Shown: piece after piece, positions 1 to 5,105 of the stretch
How the letters are laid out: each line of letters begins with the position of its first letter
Position numbering within the stretch: position 1 is the first letter of the stretch
Source of the DNA: UBA1672 sp964015995
Lineage (GTDB): Bacteria > Pseudomonadota > Alphaproteobacteria > Micavibrionales > Micavibrionaceae
DNA: 5,724 nt
Assembly: GCA_964015995.1 (NCBI GenBank)
Contig: CAXHFH010000125.1
Coordinates: forward strand, 1-5,724
Direction: 5' to 3'
The notes under the pieces: model-generated
The model's input: only the letters and a program-made list of their open reading frames with translations
Database searches by the model: none
What the model was told of the DNA's origin: nothing
Translations under genes and position numbers: made by a program

Positions 1-605
1 ACAGGCTCCGCATTGCTATACGTTTGGCGGCGATTGAGCTACTCGATAAAAACCCGCAAAAAGCGATTGATGCGTTGGGTAAGGCAAGTGACACTCTGAA
101 TTTCCTATCGGAGAGTGGTGAAAAAGAGCAGCGTAAGCATGAAATTAATCTGTTGCGTATTAGGGCCTATGCGCAAAACAAGGAATATAATAAAGCTCTC
201 AGGCTGCTTGATGCGATGCCGCTTGATAAAATGGTCAATCGTCTGAAAGCCGATATCGCATGGCAAGCCGACTTTTGGGATATTGCAGCCGACGCGCTTA
301 ACGATGTTTTGATTGATGAAAACATCTCTATGACTGAAAAGCTAAGCCCCGAACAAGTGGATATCATTTTAAGGCGTGCCATTGCGCTGAATTTGGATAA
401 TGATCGGATATCTCTGGCCAATATGCGCGAGAAATATAGTGCGCTCATGCTGGAGAGTGATAAAAACAAGGCGCGCCAATTCGAGGTGATAACAAGACCA
501 CGCCGCACCGCCTTGCTTGATAACCGCGAAGCCATGAAATCAGCGGTGTCAGAGGTTGATTTGTTCAAGGACTTTCTTGAAAGCTATCGCGACGCTCAGA
601 ATTAA
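1..605 (+). CDS. C-terminal part of a TPR-like helical-repeat protein (5' partial)
   Basis: The frame is open from base 3 to the TAA at 603-605, giving 200 residues. No convincing start exists inside: the TTG at 24 has no ribosome binding site, and the codons before it already read as helix (RLRIAIRLAAIELL), so the gene begins upstream of the window. The sequence is alternating amphipathic helices with TPR-like spacing, for example NPQKAIDALGKA, then EYNKALRLLDAMP, then a Trp-containing helix (ADIAWQADFWDIAADAL). It ends in a charged segment finishing FKDFLESYRDAQN. No signal peptide or membrane segment is visible in this part. From memory, large proteins with this kind of C-terminus (LLDAMP / ADIAW / LRRAIAL / FLxxYR) occur beside alphaproteobacterial flagellar genes; their function is not established. 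The family link is a recollection, not a search result. It may be co-transcribed with the next gene, 59 bases downstream. Confidence 0.7.
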   Translation, partial: RLRIAIRLAAIELLDKNPQKAIDALGKASDTLNFLSESGEKEQRKHEINLLRIRAYAQNKEYNKALRLLDAMPLDKMVNRLKADIAWQADFWDIAADALNDVLIDENISMTEKLSPEQVDIILRRAIALNLDNDRISLANMREKYSALMLESDKNKARQFEVITRPRRTALLDNREAMKSAVSEVDLFKDFLESYRDAQN

Positions 606-624
606 ACCTTTGTATTAGGGCTCT

Positions 625-643
625 GCGTTATGTAATGTAACGC
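625..643. repeat. 6-bp inverted repeat between the TPR-like gene and the DUF1826-like gene
   Basis: GCGTTA (625-630) and TAACGC (638-643) are perfect inverted repeats with a 7-base loop. They lie in the 59-base gap between the two + strand genes. No T-run follows, so this does not look like an intrinsic terminator. It could be a small operator, an RNA processing hairpin or chance. Confidence 0.25.
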
Positions 644-647
644 CAAT

Positions 648-655
648 AAGGGGAG
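648..655 (+). promoter_or_regulatory. Ribosome binding site of the DUF1826-like gene
   Basis: AAGGGGAG lies nine bases before the ATG at 665. This is a strong purine-rich match to the anti-Shine-Dalgarno sequence and fixes that start. Confidence 0.6.
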
Positions 656-664
656 CGAGTATCA

Positions 665-1297
665 ATGGGTGATCAACCAAAAATTAAAACTGCCGATAAT
701 ATTGCAGGTGTCGTGAATGATTCTTTCGGGTTCTGGCAGCCCAGTCAGGTTATTGTGCATGAGCGTAATATCGAGGGCGATTACAAAGCCTTAACCGATT
801 ATCTGATGCGCATGGAACATGTAGGCAGTGCGGATGAGCAAGAAGTTACGTTGCACAGATTATACAATGCCATTGATGATGTACGGCTTTCGGAAGAGGG
901 GCAGAGAGCCGCGCTGCAGGTGTGGCATGATTTGAGCCGTATCAGAAGGCTAACGGATAATGCAGGGGTGTACGTACAGGGGCCCGAGGCTGATAATGCA
1001 ACGACCGATTGGCATTTTCATGGTGAGGGTGTAGAGCGCACAATTTTGTGTAAATATAACGGCAGCGCGACAGAAATTGCGAAAAACAAAGATGTGACAT
1101 CATGGGGTAAGGATGACCCTAATCGTGCATTTGTCGTCTGTGATGTTAAGCCGGACGCTAAGCCCGTGACGTTAGACAATGGCCATGTATTTGCCATGAC
1201 AGGTGACGCACGTTTCTTTGGTAAACCAACAGTTCATCGCAAGCCGCCACCTGATGGTGAAGCAAGTCTGATATTGATATCTGAACCTTATTTATAG
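665..1297 (+). CDS. DUF1826-like protein with a possible HxE...H metal site
   Basis: A complete 210-residue protein with no signal peptide or membrane helix, so probably cytosolic. The C-terminal half carries the recognisable features: WHFHGEGVERTILCKYNG at about 116-133 and TVHRKPPPDGEASLILIS at about 189-206. These resemble the DUF1826 pattern as I recall it, FHxDnvplRLlcTYrG followed by a gain-of-turn segment and VHRsPP...RLlL. In that alignment H119, E121 and H191 take the positions of an HxD/E...H triad, typical of jelly-roll iron or 2-oxoglutarate oxygenase folds. Whether it binds metal is inference. The N-terminal half (1-100) is helical and not recognised. The gene follows the TPR-like gene by 59 bases and converges on fliP with five bases between the stop codons. 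No link to flagella is visible in the protein itself. The family assignment is tentative; the CDS itself is secure. Confidence 0.8.
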   Translation: MGDQPKIKTADNIAGVVNDSFGFWQPSQVIVHERNIEGDYKALTDYLMRMEHVGSADEQEVTLHRLYNAIDDVRLSEEGQRAALQVWHDLSRIRRLTDNAGVYVQGPEADNATTDWHFHGEGVERTILCKYNGSATEIAKNKDVTSWGKDDPNRAFVVCDVKPDAKPVTLDNGHVFAMTGDARFFGKPTVHRKPPPDGEASLILISEPYL

Positions 1298-1302
1298 GGT
1301 TT

Positions 1303-2079
1303 TTATCCGCCGCCGCCAACGACCGTGAAGCTCTGGATCAGTGATCCGGCGATTAAATACCAGCCATCGACCAGTACAAAGAATATAATCTTAAACGGCA
1401 ATGATATCGTAATCGGCGGGAGCATCATCATACCCATCGACATCAAAATAGATGCGGTTACCAAGTCAATAATCAAAAACGGCAGGAACAGCATAAAGCC
1501 GATCTCAAAGGCGCGCCGTAGTTCGGAGATCATGAAAGAGGGGATAACGATATGAAGTGGTACATCCATGGCTTCGTCATACGGGCCTGTCTCGCTTAAA
1601 TCTACAAATAAAGTCAGATCATCTTCGCGCACATGTTTAAGCATAAAGCGTTTGAATGGCGTGGTTGTGCGCTCGAACGCCTCAATTTCATTTATTTCTT
1701 CATTAATCAGGGGGACAACGCCCTCATCGTAAGCTGATTGTAATGTCGGTGCCATAATAAAGAAGGTCAGAAACAGCGCGAGCGAGATCATGACCGTATT
1801 GGGCGGTGTTTGCTGAATTCCGATGGCGGTACGCAGGAAGGACAGCACCACGATGATTCGTGTGAATGATGTCATCATGATCAGAATAGATGGCGCAAGG
1901 GAGAGCACCGTCATCAGCGCGACAATTTGAATCACACGCCCCGTTACCGTGCCATCACCATCAGCGCCCAGATCAATGGAAATATTCTGCGCGAAAGCCG
2001 GAAATGCCCAGAAGCCAAGCATTGCCAGACATAGTCCGGCAATCATTAGGTGTGGTTTTTTTAAGATGGCTTTGCGCAT
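1303..2079 (-). CDS. fliP: Flagellar type III export gate protein FliP
   Basis: FliP is an inner-membrane core subunit of the flagellar export gate; five FliP assemble with FliQ and FliR into a helical pore in the MS ring. The product is 258 residues, close to the family's usual 245-255. It starts with a cleavable-looking signal peptide: KK at 7-8, a hydrophobic stretch at 11-29 and a likely cut after AFA at 30. Family landmarks are present: SFTRIIVVLSFLR at 71-83, QQTPPN at 89-94, the block PSFMISELRRAFEIGF at 180-195, and LPFKIIFFVLVDGW at 227-240. The triple methionine at 217-219 (GMMMLPP) matches the methionine loop known to gasket the closed pore. The C-terminus has four glycines. The ATG at 2079 is preceded only by a weak GATAAG; the internal Met12 would destroy the signal peptide. 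It lies 32 bases downstream of fliO and was probably co-transcribed with it. Confidence 0.97.
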   Translation of the reverse strand: MRKAILKKPHLMIAGLCLAMLGFWAFPAFAQNISIDLGADGDGTVTGRVIQIVALMTVLSLAPSILIMMTSFTRIIVVLSFLRTAIGIQQTPPNTVMISLALFLTFFIMAPTLQSAYDEGVVPLINEEINEIEAFERTTTPFKRFMLKHVREDDLTLFVDLSETGPYDEAMDVPLHIVIPSFMISELRRAFEIGFMLFLPFLIIDLVTASILMSMGMMMLPPITISLPFKIIFFVLVDGWYLIAGSLIQSFTVVGGGG

Positions 2080-2111
2080 GCGCTTATCATAGCCTAAGCG
2101 ATAGACGGAGA

Positions 2112-2426
2112 TTAAGCCTCTTGATCTGAATTGCTCGAATAGTCCACAGGCGGAATGTCATTGGCGATTACCGTTTCACCCGTGGCGCTTAAAATCACCA
2201 GATGCTCGACCTTATCACATTTTAGGATAACCAAACGTCTGCGCGCATCAAGGGGCAGGGATTCAACAATGTTTAAACGCTTCTTACCATTGTGTTTGGT
2301 GGATGTTTGTTGCGCCAGTCCCAACTTTTTTAGCAGAAAAGCTAAACCACCCATCAAGAGCAGCACAACGCCAAGTGCGATGATCAGACGTAGAAACTGT
2401 GGTAAATCAGGTGAAATTGTATCCAT
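2112..2426 (-). CDS. fliO: Flagellar export apparatus assembly protein FliO
   Basis: FliO is a small bitopic membrane protein that promotes FliP oligomerisation during export-gate assembly and is not part of the finished gate. This product has 104 residues. It has a short periplasmic N-terminus (1-11), one membrane helix at about 12-34 (FLRLIIALGVVLLLMGGLAF), a Lys-rich stop-transfer stretch (33-50), and a cytosolic beta-rich domain. That domain contains the characteristic LDARRRLVILKCDKVEHLVIL segment (59-79) followed by GETVIA (83-88). Position next to fliP supports the call, since the protein is poorly conserved. No Shine-Dalgarno sequence is visible before the ATG at 2426: the preceding bases are AT-rich (gataattaatatcc), and an in-frame TAA just upstream rules out a longer form. 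Initiation may therefore be weak, coupled or leaderless. Confidence 0.9.
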   Translation of the reverse strand: MDTISPDLPQFLRLIIALGVVLLLMGGLAFLLKKLGLAQQTSTKHNGKKRLNIVESLPLDARRRLVILKCDKVEHLVILSATGETVIANDIPPVDYSSNSDQEA

Positions 2427-2453
2427 GGATATTAATTATCATCATTTTTTGTG

Positions 2454-2470
2454 ATTTGCGAGACGCAAAT
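2454..2470. repeat. Perfect 7-bp inverted repeat in the flhX-fliO gap
   Basis: ATTTGCG (2454-2460) and CGCAAAT (2464-2470) are perfect inverted repeats with a 3-base centre. They lie in the 87-base gap between the end of flhX and the start of fliO. On the minus (transcribed) strand the stem is followed by an A-run rather than a T-run, so it is not a canonical terminator. It could be a protein-binding palindrome or an mRNA hairpin upstream of fliO. Confidence 0.35.
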
Positions 2471-2513
2471 TGTACAGAGTAAGTACGAGGCCGCCTTTCA
2501 GGGCGTTCTTTTA

Positions 2514-2864
2514 TTAATCAGTATCAAAGGGGTTTTCCTGACCATTCGCGCGGTACACATAAGAGAGAATTTCCCCAACGGCCATGAAGGCCTCGGTTGG
2601 AATGGGGCTGTCGAGCTCGATTGTGGCCAGTAATTCCGCCAGATCGCTATCTTCACGAACATTAATGTTATTCTCATAGGCAAGCTGCAGAATTTTCTCG
2701 GCAAATGTCCCGCGACCCGCCGCCGCGAGTTTGGGCACTTTTTTCCCACCGTCCGATTCTTTCAGGGCTACTGCGGTCTTGCTTTTTGGGATTTTCTTTA
2801 TAGTTGAATGGCTTAGCTCTTTTTTGCCGTCACTTTGAAAACCATCATCAAAACCATCGCTCAT
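2514..2864 (-). CDS. flhX: Stand-alone FlhB C-terminal-domain protein (FlhX-like)
   Basis: A 116-residue soluble protein matching only the cytosolic C-terminal half of FlhB/YscU-family proteins. FlhB is the export-gate subunit that switches substrate specificity from rod/hook to filament. Conserved FlhB-CC features follow in order: AVALKES at 31-37, VPKLAAAGRGTFAEKILQLA at 43-62, the ENNINVREDSDLAELL segment at 64-79, IPTEAFMAVGEIL at 88-100 and SYVYRANG at 101-108. The four membrane helices and linker are absent, and the NPTH autocleavage motif is replaced by KSKT just before AVAL. The protein therefore starts close to where mature FlhB-CC would begin. The first 29 residues are unique and charged. 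Paralogues of this kind, called FlhX, are known in other bacteria and can partly substitute for FlhB-CC. The ATG at 2864 is chosen over the GTG at 2870 because AGGAAG sits seven bases before it. A full flhB probably follows fliR outside the window. Confidence 0.88.
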   Translation of the reverse strand: MSDGFDDGFQSDGKKELSHSTIKKIPKSKTAVALKESDGGKKVPKLAAAGRGTFAEKILQLAYENNINVREDSDLAELLATIELDSPIPTEAFMAVGEILSYVYRANGQENPFDTD

Positions 2865-2880
2865 TGGCACGCTTCCTGCA
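2865..2880 (+). promoter_or_regulatory. Sigma-54 (RpoN) promoter of flgB-flgC-fliE
   Basis: TGGCACGCTTCCTGCA matches the -24/-12 consensus TGGCACG-N4-TTGCA at all but one fixed position (C for the first T of TTGC). The invariant GG (2866-2867) and GC (2878-2879) are exactly ten bases apart. The predicted transcript start near 2890 leaves a leader of about 28 bases before the flgB ATG. Sigma-54 control of rod and hook operons is established in Caulobacter and other polar flagellates. Such promoters need an AAA+ activator (FlbD- or FleQ-like), which is not in this window. The element directly abuts the flhX ATG on the other strand. Confidence 0.75.
2872..2877 (-). promoter_or_regulatory. Ribosome binding site of flhX
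   Basis: On the minus strand AGGAAG precedes the ATG at 2864 by about seven bases, which selects that start over the GTG at 2870. The site lies inside the sigma-54 element of the + strand. Confidence 0.55.
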
Positions 2881-2898
2881 TTAGTTATTATGGAAGTA

Positions 2899-2904
2899 AT
2901 TATA
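2899..2904 (-). promoter_or_regulatory. Candidate -10 element for flhX (fliO-fliP)
   Basis: The minus strand reads TATAAT, a perfect vegetative -10 hexamer, and would start a transcript about 28 bases before the flhX ATG. No good -35 hexamer is seen at 16-18 bases (the best is TATCGT-like), so this could be chance in an AT-rich stretch. If real, it overlaps the flgB leader and gives two divergent, overlapping transcripts. Confidence 0.35.
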
Positions 2905-2918
2905 CAAGGTTAGAAACC

Positions 2919-3335
2919 ATGACGATACAGGATATAGGACTTTTTCAGGCCATCGGTGCAAAAATGGACTTTTTGAACCAGCGCCAGAGCATTATCGCAC
3001 AAAATGTAGCGAATGCGGACACGCCTGGTTATCGCCCGAAAGATTTGGTGGATGTCGATTTTTCATCCATGTTGGAAAAAAAGGCACATGGTAATGTGAA
3101 TTTAGTGTCTGTTGCCACAACGGACGAACAGCACCTCGGCAATGCAAACGCAACGGGGGACGTCAATTCCCGCAAGCAACGCGACACATACGAAGTCGCG
3201 CCCGCAGGTAACGCGGTAATTATGGAAGAACAACTGATGCACGCGGGACAAAACGCGATGGATTACAACATGATGGTGAATGTCTATCAAAAGCAAATTG
3301 GCTTGTTCAAGATTGCTTTGGGTACAGCACGATAG
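2919..3335 (+). CDS. flgB: Flagellar proximal rod protein FlgB
   Basis: FlgB is exported through the flagellar gate and forms the base of the rod across the periplasm. The product has 138 residues, the normal length. The N-terminal rod signature is clear: LFQAIGAKMDFLNQRQSIIA at 8-27 followed by QNVANADTPGYRPKDL at 28-43. The C-terminal helix EEQLMHAGQNAMDYNMMVNV and following YQKQIGLFKIALG is the partner strand of the rod coiled coil. There is no signal peptide, as expected for a type III substrate. The ATG at 2919 is used because the family begins at this point and AAGG lies nine bases upstream. An in-frame extension back to 2835 would run through the promoter and flhX. It heads the flgB-flgC-fliE unit, 15 bases before flgC, and is the first gene after the sigma-54 promoter. 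Confidence 0.96.
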   Translation: MTIQDIGLFQAIGAKMDFLNQRQSIIAQNVANADTPGYRPKDLVDVDFSSMLEKKAHGNVNLVSVATTDEQHLGNANATGDVNSRKQRDTYEVAPAGNAVIMEEQLMHAGQNAMDYNMMVNVYQKQIGLFKIALGTAR

Positions 3336-3350
3336 AGTAGGGAGCATAAA

Positions 3351-3767
3351 ATGAGTGATATTGTAGATGCATTAATGATTTCGGCAAACGGCATGCGCGC
3401 GCAAGGTACGCGTATTCGTGTGATTTCCGAAAACGTGGCGAACGCCGAAACAACGGGCTTAACGCCGGGGGCCGATCCATATACGCGCCAGACGATCAGT
3501 TTCAAGAACGAACTTGATCGTGAGATGGGTTTTCATCTGGTAGAGGTAAACGACATCGGCACAGATAAGGAAACACCATTCCCATTGGAATTTAAGCCGG
3601 ATCACCCCGCGGCAGATGAAGGCGGGTATGTGAAAATGCCAAATGTGAACACAATGCTGGAAATGATGGATGTCCGCGAGGCGCAGCGATCATACGAGGC
3701 GAACTTAGGCATGATCGAACAATCACGTTCGATGATTTCACGCACAATCGATTTGCTTCGCGGTTAA
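3351..3767 (+). CDS. flgC: Flagellar proximal rod protein FlgC
   Basis: FlgC is the second proximal rod subunit, exported like FlgB and assembled on it. The product has 138 residues, typical for the family. The rod signature reads ALMISANGMRAQGTRIRVIS at 7-26 with ENVANAETTG at 27-36, and is followed by PGADPYTRQTISF (39-51), the usual PGGDPYRR region. The central EGGYVKMPNVN at 90-100 and the C-terminal REAQRSYEANLGMIEQSRSM at 109-128 are diagnostic. GGGAG six bases before the ATG is a good ribosome binding site. Fifteen bases separate it from flgB and 38 from fliE, so the three genes very probably share a transcript. Confidence 0.96.
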   Translation: MSDIVDALMISANGMRAQGTRIRVISENVANAETTGLTPGADPYTRQTISFKNELDREMGFHLVEVNDIGTDKETPFPLEFKPDHPAADEGGYVKMPNVNTMLEMMDVREAQRSYEANLGMIEQSRSMISRTIDLLRG

Positions 3768-3805
3768 AACAGAAGTAAACTTAGTCATTAGGAAGGGAAC
3801 ATATT

Positions 3806-4150
3806 ATGGGATTTAGCGGTATCAATCCAAACGCGGCGGCAAGCGCCTACACCAGTTCCCAAAATATCGGGGGCAGCAACTCTGCGGGTACGCAAATTAT
3901 TTCCGGCGGTGATGCCGCAGATGATAATGATGGCGTAACATTTTCCGACTTCCTGAAAAACACCATCGAAGAATCCGTTGATACAATGAAAAGCGGTGAA
4001 GACATGGCCGCGAAGGCCGTCACAGGCGATGCCGACTTAACAGACGTCGTGCAGGCCGTCACTTCCGCGGAATTAACCCTCCAGACCGTTGTCTCCGTGC
4101 GTGATCGTATGATCTCCGCCTATCAAGACATCATGCGGATGCCTATCTAA
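3806..4150 (+). CDS. fliE: Flagellar MS-ring/rod junction protein FliE
   Basis: FliE links the MS ring to the proximal rod and is one of the first proteins exported. The product has 114 residues. It has a low-complexity Gly/Ser/Ala-rich start (1-45), then the FliE core: FSDFLKNTIEESVDTMKSGE at 46-65, and LTDVVQAVTSAELTLQTVVS at 78-97 followed by VRDRMISAYQDIMRMPI, the classic C-terminus. AGGAAGGG upstream of the ATG is a strong ribosome binding site. It is the last gene of the flgB-flgC-fliE unit: its TAA overlaps the stop codon of the opposing HEAT-repeat gene by four bases. In many alphaproteobacteria fliQ would follow directly here. Confidence 0.96.
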   Translation: MGFSGINPNAAASAYTSSQNIGGSNSAGTQIISGGDAADDNDGVTFSDFLKNTIEESVDTMKSGEDMAAKAVTGDADLTDVVQAVTSAELTLQTVVSVRDRMISAYQDIMRMPI

Positions 4151-4947
4151 GAACAAGCTTTAACAGCGTCATATAATACATCTTGGAAATACGTGTCTTC
4201 GAGGTTCTCTGGTGTTTCCTGCCACTTTTTGAAATCTTGCCATTTTTTGAGATATGGAAGAAATGTTCTGTTGCCGATTAAGGTTGCTGCTTCTAAAACA
4301 AGAGTACCAATTTCATCATTTTCCAATTCTTTTATAATGATATCTTCTATGTTCTCATATTTTCTTTTAGCTAATCCTATAATAGCCTCGCCTCTAGTGT
4401 CACTATCTTCGTCATTTAGGCGGGCTTTTAATACTTTTCTTAATTCTGGCGTATCGACGTCGCATTGACTGCCCAAATTAAACGTAGCCCAGTTTTTAAC
4501 ATCATGATCAGGGTCATTGCTTAACTCGATAAGTGTTTTGACCGTATCTTCATCCTCGTAGCCTGTTAACCCATAAACAACACCAAGGCGAATTTCTTCG
4601 TTTTTGTGGTCCTTGAGTTTTATTAAATGAGGGATTGCTTCAGGTGCTTCCCTATGCCCCAAGGCCGTTGCTGCTGCATAAATGACGTCTTCATTTTTAT
4701 CCTCTAATAGAGAAACAAGAATTTGAACTGAAGATTTTCGAAATTTACTTTTTTGCCAACCGAGCTGCCCCAAGATATCTGCACCGATTCCACGTCTTAT
4801 GGGATCGTTTGATTTTGTCTGCTCTTTTGCGATATTAAATTCTTCTCGTGTACCTCGTCTTTGGATTTCAGCAATACATTTCCAACGTTTAGCAAGGTCA
4901 GATTCTTTATAGGCTTTTTCTACTAATTCTTTTGATGTGTTTTTCAT
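4147..4947 (-). CDS. HEAT-repeat protein of unknown function, inserted between fliE and fliQ
   Basis: A 266-residue soluble protein made of tandem HEAT-like helical pairs. About six units are visible, at roughly 37-65, 74-99, 104-130, 134-160, 166-195 and 198-225. Each has an Asp-rich turn followed by a helix, for example DPDHDVKNWATFNLGSQ (145-161) and DEDSDTRGEAIIGLAKR (179-195). HEAT folds are protein- or nucleic-acid-binding scaffolds; no catalytic domain, signal peptide or membrane helix is seen, and I assign no function. The ATG at 4947 is preferred over GTG at 4953 because GGAG lies five bases before it. The gene runs against the flagellar operon and its stop overlaps fliE's. G+C is about 39% (hand count over 4201-4920) versus about 50% in part of flgC, which suggests a separate, possibly recent origin. 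No clear promoter was found: a TTGAAA at 4986-4991 (-) lacks a matching -10. Confidence 0.88.
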   Translation of the reverse strand: MKNTSKELVEKAYKESDLAKRWKCIAEIQRRGTREEFNIAKEQTKSNDPIRRGIGADILGQLGWQKSKFRKSSVQILVSLLEDKNEDVIYAAATALGHREAPEAIPHLIKLKDHKNEEIRLGVVYGLTGYEDEDTVKTLIELSNDPDHDVKNWATFNLGSQCDVDTPELRKVLKARLNDEDSDTRGEAIIGLAKRKYENIEDIIIKELENDEIGTLVLEAATLIGNRTFLPYLKKWQDFKKWQETPENLEDTYFQDVLYDAVKACS

Positions 4948-5105
4948 TTTCACTCCGTTGCAACAGGGTTGTCACGGTTTTTACGTTTCAATAGATGACT
5001 CAGGGTAAAGCGTACCACGGGGCATCGTTTTTTTCATGTGGTTTACTTTGGAGAATACCGTGATTGCGGTTTTATGCGCGCCTTGCTTTTGCTAGGCTGA
5101 GGGTT
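4948..5105. other. Intergenic region between the HEAT-repeat gene and fliQ
   Basis: About 158 bases between two divergent starts. It holds the HEAT-gene ribosome binding site, a terminator-like hairpin (4994-5034), and the fliQ start region with TAGG nine bases and GAGGG two bases before the ATG. A possible vegetative promoter on + is TTGTCA (4969-4974), a 17-base gap, then TAGATG (4992-4997). The -10 is poor (3 of 6), and the terminator would lie directly downstream. No sigma-54 element is convincing. How fliQR is transcribed is therefore unresolved. Confidence 0.4.
4994..5034 (+). terminator. Terminator-like hairpin with T7 run upstream of fliQ
   Basis: GATG (4994-4997) pairs with CATC (5023-5026), CTC (4999-5001) with GGG (5019-5021, one G-T wobble), and GGTA (5004-5007) with TACC (5013-5016) around a 5-base loop. 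One single and one double mismatch interrupt the stem. A run of seven Ts (5028-5034) follows one base later, as in a + strand intrinsic terminator. It would stop transcripts reading from fliE through the antisense of the HEAT gene, or act as an attenuator before fliQ. The stem is imperfect, so confidence is moderate. Confidence 0.4.

Noticed and set aside
167..568. 133-codon minus-strand ORF opposite the TPR-like gene
   Set aside because: Its Ser/Ala/Leu-rich product looks like the complement of a helical coding region, resembles no known family, and the + strand frame has clear repeat structure.
692..699. GCCGATAA, identical to the -10 consensus of flagellar sigma-28 promoters
   Set aside because: It lies inside the start of the DUF1826-like gene, encodes ordinary residues (A-D-N), and has no TAAAGTTT-like -35 eleven bases upstream.
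2492..2513. Short hairpin (CGCC/GGCG) followed by a T-rich stretch on the + strand near the end of flhX
   Set aside because: The stem is only four base pairs and no + strand gene lies upstream to be terminated; on the minus strand no T-run follows.
2835..2918. N-terminal extension of FlgB by 28 codons
   Set aside because: It would run through the flhX start and the sigma-54 promoter, and FlgB proteins begin at the Met at 2919.
5014..5042. ACCAC/GTGGT inverted repeat spanning the T-run before fliQ
   Set aside because: A five-base stem with a 19-base loop; it competes with the better-supported terminator-like fold at 4994-5034.
5068..5081. GG-N10-GC spacing of a sigma-54 promoter just before fliQ
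   Set aside because: Only the two dinucleotides match; the flanks (CGGTTTT) do not resemble TGGCAC or TTGCA, so chance is the simpler explanation.
5036..5095. A 19-codon ORF (MWFTLENTVIAVLCAPCFC) that could be a leader peptide before fliQ
   Set aside because: The ATG directly follows the T-run, has no ribosome binding site, and the codons show no regulatory bias such as a run of one amino acid.
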